DNA of 6,374 nucleotides from the NCBI GenBank assembly GCA_027080405.1, contig JALWSL010000324.1:1-6374 (forward strand), written 5' to 3'. Both the position numbers and the translations under genes were made by a program. This stretch comes from Planctomycetaceae bacterium. GTDB lineage: Bacteria; Planctomycetota; Planctomycetia; Planctomycetales; Planctomycetaceae. The notes beneath the pieces are model-generated. The model had not been told where the DNA came from and made no database searches. It saw only the letters and a program-made list of their open reading frames with translations. This document shows positions 1 to 5,150 of this stretch, one piece after another (the first letter of the stretch is position 1; each line of letters opens with the position of its first letter).

Positions 1-291
1 CAGTAAGCCAGCCGCCTGCAATTCTTCCTCGCTGCAATCAGCGGGAATCCCGCTTTCCGCATCGGGAGCAGAATCGGTCTGTAAAGCCGCCTCGGTGCGA
101 GCCTGCAAAAACCGATTGAACGCGGCTTCGGTCGTGAGCCACTTCCGCCCGGCCTTGATCGCTTCCAGCTTCACGCCGTTCGAGCCTTTGCGTATCCAGC
201 GGTAGATTGTGTTGGGAGCAATCCCATTGCCAAGCAATCGGCAAGCAATCTTGCGAGCCTCTTCCAGCTTTTCCGTTCTCAAATCCAGCAT
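1..291 (-). CDS. DUF1580-like helix-turn-helix protein, partial (3' end beyond the left edge)
   Basis: This minus-strand frame is open from an ATG at 291 to the window edge (97 codons, no stop), so the protein is incomplete. It starts MLDLRTEKLEEARKIA. Residues 9-35 read like a helix-turn-helix with a TIYRWIRKG recognition segment. They are followed by GVKLEAIKAGRKWLTTEAAFNRFLQAR (36-64), where a 'GV.LE....G' block precedes a 'T.EA..RF' block. That layout is what I know from DUF1580, a family of short planctomycete proteins resembling MerR/excisionase-type domains. Residues 72-97 are acidic and probably a flexible tail. The start is favoured because GGAAGGG lies 8 bases upstream; an in-frame ATG six codons earlier (309) lacks an RBS. 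Possible roles are excisionase (directionality factor) or repressor in the element, but neither is shown. It is the gene furthest from int in the visible block. Confidence 0.68.
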   Translation of the reverse strand, partial: MLDLRTEKLEEARKIACRLLGNGIAPNTIYRWIRKGSNGVKLEAIKAGRKWLTTEAAFNRFLQARTEAALQTDSAPDAESGIPADCSEEELQAAGLL

Positions 292-381
292 CTTCAATCC
301 CTTCCACATTAAATAATAATGACTGCCCCTCTGTATTAAGGGAGACAGTTGCGCCGCCCGTCACGGCTTGCATGGATGGAT

Positions 382-436
382 TAAAGCAGCTTTACCAACG
401 TAATAACCAGTTACGTTTTGCGTAACTTTCGTTACG
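382..436. repeat. Cluster of three short inverted repeats with phased TTACG motifs
   Basis: Three inverted repeats sit side by side between the stop region of the 341-residue gene and the start of the DUF1580-like gene. They are TAAAGC/GCTTTA (382-387, 389-394), AACGTAA/TTACGTT (397-403, 411-417) and CGTAAC/GTTACG (421-426, 431-436). The last overlaps the stop codon of the upstream gene and on the minus strand forms a 6-bp stem closed by a GAAA loop. The 5-mer TTACG occurs four times (399, 411, 421, 432) in alternating orientation, 10-12 bp apart. No T-tract follows any of the hairpins, so they do not look like a standard terminator. An operator for the DUF1580-like gene or an RNA processing region are both possible. 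Confidence 0.5.
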
Positions 437-1457
437 TGAGTTCTTCCAATCGATATTTTCCGTCTTTTGAGATTGTCAGGCCAAGTGGTTCAAGAATATC
501 GCGTAGGTTCTTCGCGATATTTCGGCCTACCTGGCTAACTGCACCGCCAATGCGGTAATCTTCAATTATTTGTGGTGTTGAGTCTTTATCAGGATTCTGC
601 ACAGCATCAGTGAGCAGCGTTATTTCTTTTGGACCTATAGAAGCAGGTAGCTCATCACGGCCTTTTCGCCTGATTGTCTTTTGTTTCCGGTCAAGTATCA
701 GCCCCCACCGTTTGAATGCCTCATCTTCTTTGGCTTGTCGTTGCGCGTCCTGTTCGGCTTTGAACTCTCGGTAGAATTGGGGATGCTCTCTGCATATCAA
801 TGCCCATTCGTAGTTCATATCCAGAAATAACAGGCGGAGTTCTTTTAATGCCTCCTTTGTGTCGCGAAAACCGGAAAAAAATCGGTTCAACACATGTTCC
901 ATTGATTCAAGATACGGAGCTATTGCATCGGAATTCTCTTCTACCCATTCAAGAGCATCAAATTCTGTTAATTTGTAAAAAGATAAAAGTTCTTCGCGGC
1001 TTTGCATTGCTCTTCTGGTCATTCTCGAATACCGCCAGTGAACAAAGCAATTCGAGAGGAAATTTCCCGCAATCTCCATACCAAGTGCCACTGCAGAATT
1101 TGATGAAATGTGCTGGAAGGAATAGTTTTTGTTGGTCAATGTCCAGAAATACCAATTAGGTGATTGTTCTTCACCTTCCTCCTGATGCTTCTCAAGTAAC
1201 TGGATACGCTGCAAAACCCCGACGAAATGGTCAACAGTGTAGGCGTTTATCGTGCTACCGCTGGAATTGTCGTTGGCGAGCGATTCCCTTTCGGTATCAG
1301 GAACAGAATCAGCCTGTGAATCATCATCGGTGTCGATGATCAGCTTTATTCCCTCGCGATTCGCTTCGTAAAATAAAACAATCGCAGCAATAGCGTTCTT
1401 TGTTTTTGTGCAAAGTTCCATTGCGTGCCGAAATTCCTCTTTTGTCAAAACGCCCAT
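432..1457 (-). CDS. Unrecognised 341-residue protein with possible C-terminal winged helix
   Basis: I do not recognise this protein. No signal peptide or convincing membrane segment is visible, so it is probably cytoplasmic. Residues 1-40 look helical, and about 45-75 is an acidic, Ser/Asp/Asn-rich linker. Residues 75-230 are rich in aromatics and helices (NWYFWTLTNKNYSF at 101-114, CFVHWRYSRMTRR near 137-149). About 225-270 is strongly charged (EFKAEQDAQRQAKEDEAFKR, then RKQKTIRRKGRDE) and may be a helical linker. Residues 273-341 resemble a winged helix: 'IGPKEITLLTDAVQ', then 'NIAKNLRDILEPLGLTISK', then 'DGKYRLEE' as a wing. The ATG at 1457 is preferred to an in-frame GTG at 1487 because AAAGG lies 8 bases upstream of it, whereas the GTG falls inside a terminator-like hairpin. 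The gene follows the integrase on the same strand. A DNA-binding regulator or element-specific factor is a guess from the C-terminus only. Confidence 0.8.
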   Translation of the reverse strand: MGVLTKEEFRHAMELCTKTKNAIAAIVLFYEANREGIKLIIDTDDDSQADSVPDTERESLANDNSSGSTINAYTVDHFVGVLQRIQLLEKHQEEGEEQSPNWYFWTLTNKNYSFQHISSNSAVALGMEIAGNFLSNCFVHWRYSRMTRRAMQSREELLSFYKLTEFDALEWVEENSDAIAPYLESMEHVLNRFFSGFRDTKEALKELRLLFLDMNYEWALICREHPQFYREFKAEQDAQRQAKEDEAFKRWGLILDRKQKTIRRKGRDELPASIGPKEITLLTDAVQNPDKDSTPQIIEDYRIGGAVSQVGRNIAKNLRDILEPLGLTISKDGKYRLEELT

Positions 1458-1469
1458 TCCAACGCCTTT

Positions 1470-1527
1470 CAAAAACGAAACGGACACAGGCCCCGAGAAG
1501 GCGTTAAAGACTCGGTTCCTGCGTCCG
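1470..1527 (-). terminator. Terminator-like hairpin between integrase and the 341-residue gene
   Basis: On the minus strand CGGACGCAGG (1527-1518) pairs with CCTGTGTCCG (1490-1481), 10 bp with one G-U. A 2x2 AA/GG internal loop, a 5-bp CCGAG/CTCGG stem and a 13-nt loop complete the hairpin. The U-rich run TTTCGTTTTTG follows immediately. GC-rich stem plus U-tract fits an intrinsic terminator reading leftward, which would end the integrase message. It lies only 23 nt upstream of the next ATG, leaving no room for an ordinary promoter after it. The downstream gene would then be expressed only by readthrough, making this an attenuator candidate. The plus-strand side lacks a T-tract. Confidence 0.55.
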
Positions 1528-1555
1528 TCGATTTGGGGAGCTACCCCGCAAACCC

Positions 1556-1564
1556 ATTGTATCA
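1556..1564 (-). promoter_or_regulatory. Possible extended -10 promoter for the 341-residue gene
   Basis: The minus strand reads TGATACAAT, which is an extended -10 (TGN followed by TACAAT, one mismatch to TATAAT). I see no good -35 at 16-18 bp; the nearest candidate, TTGAGC, is only 12 bp away. Transcription would start near 1549, giving a leader of about 92 nt that contains the terminator-like hairpin but not the upstream hairpin. This is a weak call. Confidence 0.25.
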
Positions 1565-1651
1565 GGGAAAGCCGCTCAACGCCTTAAGCAACGGCTTCTG
1601 TTTGCTCATTTGCCTGAATATTCTCTCAAATTCCGATCGGGAAGGGAATCG

Positions 1652-2752
1652 TCAACCGACTTCTCGAACAACATCTTCCGCCTTTCGCAGATCGCGTTCG
1701 GCGTAAAGCTGCGTCACATCGGCTTTGGAATGCCCGAGCAGGATTTGAGCCGCCTCCAAGCCGTGCCGCTTGCGGATGATGGTGGCGTAAGTGTGTCGCA
1801 ATCGGTTTGGGGACCATTGATCAACACCGGCCCGCCTGGCCGCCCGAGCAATCGCCCGGGTATAACTGGTGCGGTCGTACTGCTGGGAATAGTGCAGTCG
1901 CCCCGCCACGCCAGCCGTTTTCGTCAGTTCTTCGGGAGAGAAGAGATAACTTTTTTCTGATCGATTCAACAGCGGTTGCAGAATCCGTTGAGCCTTCCGC
2001 CCGAGCAGGATCACCCGGCTACGTCCATGATGTTCGGTTTTGTGCCCCTCGGGGGAATACTTCCAGACATCCCCCGAACGGTCGATATCGCACAATCGCA
2101 TCGAACAGACTTCGCCCGGTCGCATCCCGGTCACGTATTGCAAACGAACCATGCGAGCCGTGATCGGCCCGAGTTCGCGTAATGTTTTGATGACATCGAA
2201 CGGATGAACGGGAAGGATCGGTTTCAACTCTCTTGCAGCGGTCCGCCCTCTTTGTAAGTGCCGAACGGCTAATAATGCTTGCCAGACAGACGCAGGAACT
2301 TTTCCTTTCGTCACGCCATATCGAAATGCCTGGCGAACGATGTTCGTGTAAACGGTAATTGTGTGCCTGGATAATCCAATTTTCAGATACTTCTGTTGTA
2401 ATTTCTCCAGATGGAGAGGAAGAAAAGAATCTGCTTTCACATTTCCGAAATCAGCGACCAGTGTTCTCAAAGCAGAGCGAACCCGAGAAATATGAGAAGT
2501 AACTTTTCCATTCTTGACATAGTACGATTCAGCAAATTTAAGATAGGCCACTGACAGCCGGGAAACTGAAACAGATTCGCCGTACTTGTCAAGATTGCCC
2601 GCCGACCAGTCAGAGACGATTTCCGCCCACTTTTCGCGGCTTTCCCTAGAATTGAACGCCCCGAGATAGACCATTTTCCCATTGATGCGAGTGTAAGCCT
2701 GACCAGATGCCTTGTGGTGAAGATATGAGGGAGCAGCGGCTTTGCGAGCCAT
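1652..2752 (-). CDS. Tyrosine recombinase / phage-type site-specific integrase
   Basis: This 366-residue protein catalyses cut-and-join recombination between attachment sites and presumably inserted this element into the tRNA-Val gene. The N-terminal 50 residues resemble a small arm-type DNA-binding domain (YTRINGKMVYLGAFNS). A core-binding SAM-like domain covers about 60-160 and the catalytic domain about 180-366. Catalytic residues by position are Arg211 (TGMRPGE), Lys238 (HKTEHHGR), Arg319-His320 (PNRLRHTYAT), His341 (LLGHS) and the nucleophile Tyr350 (LYAERD). The usual first His of the HxxR box is Asn316, a variant I associate with planctomycete integrases. Length is normal and the gene appears intact. 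The ATG at 2752 is preferred because AAAGG lies 8 bases upstream; an in-frame GTG at 2776 would add eight residues and has only a weak RBS. It is the first gene after the tRNA and co-directional with it. Confidence 0.95.
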   Translation of the reverse strand: MARKAAAPSYLHHKASGQAYTRINGKMVYLGAFNSRESREKWAEIVSDWSAGNLDKYGESVSVSRLSVAYLKFAESYYVKNGKVTSHISRVRSALRTLVADFGNVKADSFLPLHLEKLQQKYLKIGLSRHTITVYTNIVRQAFRYGVTKGKVPASVWQALLAVRHLQRGRTAARELKPILPVHPFDVIKTLRELGPITARMVRLQYVTGMRPGEVCSMRLCDIDRSGDVWKYSPEGHKTEHHGRSRVILLGRKAQRILQPLLNRSEKSYLFSPEELTKTAGVAGRLHYSQQYDRTSYTRAIARAARRAGVDQWSPNRLRHTYATIIRKRHGLEAAQILLGHSKADVTQLYAERDLRKAEDVVREVG

Positions 2753-2757
2753 GATAA

Positions 2758-2855
2758 CGCCTTTCTTTCGCGACACTTTCAGGGCAATTCAGGGTACTGA
2801 ACACGTCGAAAGTGTGTAGTAAAGTGTGTAATTACTACCGCGTCGCGAAAAGGCG
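2758..2855 (-). promoter_or_regulatory. Inverted repeat enclosing the integrase ribosome binding site
   Basis: The plus strand at 2842-2855 reads GTCGCGAAAAGGCG. The minus strand at 2774-2758 reads GTCGCGAAAGAAAGGCG, the same sequence with three extra bases. In a leftward transcript the two would pair over 14 bp with a 3-nt bulge around a 67-nt loop. The integrase RBS (AAAGG, 2764-2760) lies in the 3' arm. Pairing would hide the RBS in transcripts that start upstream of 2855, for example readthrough from the tRNA promoter, and leave it free in transcripts starting inside the loop. It could equally be a DNA-level binding site. Confidence 0.45.
2778..2830. repeat. Short direct repeats between integrase and tRNA (possible integrase arm sites)
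   Basis: Two pairs of direct repeats are packed between the integrase start and the tRNA: TTCAGGG at 2778-2784 and 2788-2794 (10 bp apart), and AAAGTGTGTA at 2809-2818 and 2821-2830 (12 bp apart). A shorter inverted match to the second pair (AAAGTGT, read on minus at 2779-2773) overlaps the first. Lambda-type integrases and their excisionases bind short repeated arm sites beside the core site, so position and spacing fit. Binding is inferred, not shown. Confidence 0.4.
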
Positions 2856-2858
2856 AGT

Positions 2859-2874
2859 GACGTAAGTCTACGTC
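2859..2874. repeat. Small inverted repeat next to the tRNA 3' end
   Basis: GACGTA (2859-2864) and TACGTC (2869-2874) form perfect 6-bp arms around AGTC. It lies 19 bp from the tRNA 3' end, between the putative arm repeats and the likely crossover region. It could be a protein-binding site. On the minus strand no T-run follows closely enough for a convincing tRNA terminator. Confidence 0.35.
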
Positions 2875-2892
2875 CGATAAGAAGTTACGGAG

Positions 2893-2966
<74 letters not shown>

Positions 2967-2978
2967 TTATACGGAGGA

Positions 2979-3007
2979 AGTCTAACCGTTTATTTTTTTT
3001 TCGTCAA
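2979..3007 (-). promoter_or_regulatory. Sigma70-like promoter of tRNA-Val
   Basis: On the minus strand TTGACG (3007-3002, 5 of 6 to consensus) and TAGACT (2984-2979, 4 of 6) are separated by exactly 17 bp. The spacer carries a run of nine A. The predicted start is near 2972, a few bases before the mature tRNA. Transcription runs toward the integrase, and no clear terminator separates the two genes, so readthrough into int is possible. Confidence 0.75.
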
Positions 3008-3668
3008 GAAATCTGGTTAAAAAAAGGGAATGACGCACATTTTGTCCAAATGCCTGAAACTGAATGCCGCCAGCTTCTCCAATCAGTGCACGCAACAGCA
3101 CTTGCTGCCGATGTATAGCAGTCTAAAGACTTGGTCACGTCGTAAATCAAACAGGCAAAACTCAAGCAGACGAAGCGGCACTCCCTCCCAAAAATAAAAA
3201 ATGAAGGGCAGTAGTGCTTGTCAACATGGAAAGGCGAGCATGGTAAGGGAAGTGTTCTTTTGTGCCGGTCGCAAGCAGCTAATTCAGCTGAAACGCGAAA
3301 ATCTGGGGTTTAATCTCAAGTGAGTAAAATAAAACAATCGGTAAGGAAACCTGGACAGGTAGACGATATTACCGATATCTGGCGTTGTGATAACGCTCCT
3401 TCGATAAAAGAAGAGAAAATGGAGGGAATGTAGGGATAAGACGAAGAAGCTGAATGTAATTGGCAGGTGAAAGTGGAATAGTCGAAAATAAGGGATATCG
3501 AAGCTGCTCAGCCCTGAACGACACCTATTTGCATTTGCTTAAGTCCACCACGTTGGCTGGGCTGTGCCATTGATATCTTTTATTTATGCAAACCGGAAGT
3601 ATTTCTGTCCCATTCGATAGTTGCCGCGGGCAGACCTGCTTGGTCGGTGTTACAGAATCACTCCTCTG
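3008..3668. other. About 660 bp without a convincing gene
   Basis: No long open frame occurs on either strand. The longest plus-strand candidate I read, ATG at 3201 to TGA at 3323 (40 codons), lacks a ribosome binding site and resembles nothing I know. Short palindromes are present: CAGCT/AGCTG (3276-3290), ACCTG/CAGGT (3349-3360) and GATAT/ATATC (3365-3379). From about 3421 to 3500 the plus strand is rich in purines. The segment just before the secreted protein gene (3550-3620) is AT-rich in part and should hold its promoter, but I find no well-spaced -35/-10 pair. It may be regulatory DNA, an unrecognised RNA, or decayed sequence. Confidence 0.5.
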
Positions 3669-5126
3669 ATGATCGAGAAAATAGCCTCTGCGATGACCTG
3701 TAAACTTCTAAGAAATTTTCTTCTGCTTGCGAGTGTATCCCTACCGGCATTCTGTGAAACAGTAATTGCCAAAGAGCCGATTGCAGCCCCGGCTGAACAG
3801 GGAGCGATTCATTCGCCGCGAATTGTAACAAAATCTCGACGGAGCAGGAATTTCGATCTGCTGAAACTGGTCGATCAGGCAATTGAAGTCTCGGAAAGGC
3901 GATATCTGGTCGCCAATGAGCACTCCCCCTGGCAGATATATCATGGCTTGAACGCTTTTCGCAGGGATTTCAAGATTGAAAAAGATGGCGAAATTATCCG
4001 CGCGATCGACTGGATTTCACAAAGCAATCCTCATTTTCGAGATCTTCCCTGGTTTGAAAAAACCGTCCATGGCGGTCGGGCTCACAAATATACGGTGCCC
4101 TACCATTTTGAAGGGCATCCCAATCAGTCTTTGGCGCTGATGGTGATGTGCAACCTGCCGACCGATTTCGAATTCAAGGTTGATAACGGGACGATCACCG
4201 TCGCTGATATCATTCACAATGCCAAAATGGATATCAATCCGAAGGAAGAACTGACCTGGACGTTGTGGTTTCTTACCCATTATGTTGATTCAGCGGAAAC
4301 CTGGACGTCGCGATTGGGCGAAACGTGGAGTATTGAAAAACTTGTCGCCAATCAGGTAAAAACAAAAGTGACAAAGGCGGCTTGTGGCGGTTCCCACAAT
4401 TTGTACTCGTTGGCGGTTTCTCGCAACAATTACTTGAGACGTGGTGGCAAATTGAGGGGAGTCTGGGTCCAGGCCGATCAGAAACTGAAACGATATATGA
4501 TGGCGGCGCGATCGCTGCAGCGGCGGGACGGGTCGTTTCCGACTCACTATTTCCGGGGGTACGGGTATCCCAAAAGTTTTAGCGAACAAATATCATCCAC
4601 TGGCCACATGATGGAATGGTTGATGGTTGCGATTAGTGATCAACAGGTAGACGACGAATGGATTGAACGAGGCATTTATTACCTGGCCAAAAAACTGATC
4701 GATAATCGTGACCAATCGGCAGAATGCGGCCCGCTGTATCATGCCGTCAGTGCGTTGAATATCTATCGCGATCGCGTTAACGGAGTCCCTTGGCCGGACC
4801 CTGATGTTCAGCCAACCGCTACGGTGCAACAGAAATCAATTGCACAAGAGAAAACAAAAACCGAAAATGCACCCCGTTCATTGCCGCAGACCGGCCATGA
4901 GAAAAAAATTGCAAACTTTGCGGTGCAACCGAAGAAAGATCAGCTTCAGTTTACAATGCCTCAGACAAAAGGTGACCAGGCCGATACTGATGGCTCTGCA
5001 GAGGGGTCGGTCGCCGATCAATCGAAGCAGGGTGTACTGTCTCTCGAAATGGACAAGAAGGAAACCGGCGAGAGAAGGAAAGTTGAAATCCTTGCTGCTC
5101 CCGAAGATGAAACGCCCGTCAAGTGA
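3669..5126 (+). CDS. Secreted alpha/alpha-toroid-like protein with disordered C-terminal tail
   Basis: This 485-residue protein is not recognised by name. Residues 1 to about 30 look like a signal peptide (charged CKLLRN then FLLLASVSLPAF), so it is probably exported. The middle (about 60-370) contains repeated helical segments with conserved-looking GGSHNLYSLAVSRNNY (240-255), QRRDGSFPTHYF (284-295), STGHMMEWLM (310-319) and CGPLYHAVSAL (353-363). The Q..DGSF block resembles the QW-type repeat of squalene cyclase/prenyltransferase alpha-alpha barrels, so that fold is inferred. No cyclase catalytic DxDD is visible. A GGRAHKYTVPYHFEGHPNQ stretch near 134-152 is another distinctive block. The last 110 residues are Lys/Gln/Glu/Pro-rich and probably disordered. 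Starts at 3669 or 3693 (both ATG) keep the signal peptide, and neither has a good RBS; a TTG at 3621 is unlikely. It converges with the next gene, 24 bp apart. Confidence 0.82.
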   Translation: MIEKIASAMTCKLLRNFLLLASVSLPAFCETVIAKEPIAAPAEQGAIHSPRIVTKSRRSRNFDLLKLVDQAIEVSERRYLVANEHSPWQIYHGLNAFRRDFKIEKDGEIIRAIDWISQSNPHFRDLPWFEKTVHGGRAHKYTVPYHFEGHPNQSLALMVMCNLPTDFEFKVDNGTITVADIIHNAKMDINPKEELTWTLWFLTHYVDSAETWTSRLGETWSIEKLVANQVKTKVTKAACGGSHNLYSLAVSRNNYLRRGGKLRGVWVQADQKLKRYMMAARSLQRRDGSFPTHYFRGYGYPKSFSEQISSTGHMMEWLMVAISDQQVDDEWIERGIYYLAKKLIDNRDQSAECGPLYHAVSALNIYRDRVNGVPWPDPDVQPTATVQQKSIAQEKTKTENAPRSLPQTGHEKKIANFAVQPKKDQLQFTMPQTKGDQADTDGSAEGSVADQSKQGVLSLEMDKKETGERRKVEILAAPEDETPVK

Positions 5127-5150
5127 TACACCAACAAGAGTAGATCACGA

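Larger units (their letters stand above)
1458..1597 (-). promoter_or_regulatory. Structured leader of the 341-residue gene with competing RBS-pairing segments
   Basis: On the minus strand three related 8-mers occur in order: AAGGCGTT (1585-1578), its complement AACGCCTT (1505-1498), then AAGGCGTT again (1468-1461), which contains the RBS. The first lies in the 13-nt loop of a hairpin with arms 1597-1590 and 1576-1569 (8 bp, one G-U). The second lies in the 13-nt loop of the terminator-like hairpin 1527-1481. The middle segment can therefore pair with either flanking copy, extendable to about 11 bp with G-U pairs. Pairing with the last copy would block the RBS up to the base before the ATG. 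Such mutually exclusive pairing is the logic of attenuators and riboswitch-like leaders. No known riboswitch class is recognised, and no folding was run. Confidence 0.45.

Noticed and set aside
229..250. Tandem CAAGCAATC repeat
   Set aside because: Two copies inside the HTH coding sequence; consistent with codon coincidence and not extended further.
38..373. 111-codon minus-strand open frame overlapping the DUF1580-like gene
   Set aside because: It is out of frame with the DUF1580-like coding sequence, which has a good RBS and recognisable HTH pattern, and its product resembles nothing.
1498..1597. Integron attC-like site
   Set aside because: GTTGAGC matches GTTRRRY, but the partner core (CTTTAAC) fails RYYYAAC and the order is wrong for attC.
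1562..1609. 15-residue ORF as an annotated gene
   Set aside because: No proper RBS (AGG is only 3 bases from the ATG) and no amino-acid bias pointing to a regulatory leader peptide; mentioned only as part of the leader finding.
3201..3323. 40-codon plus-strand ORF in the gene-free region
   Set aside because: No RBS, no recognisable motif, and length expected by chance.
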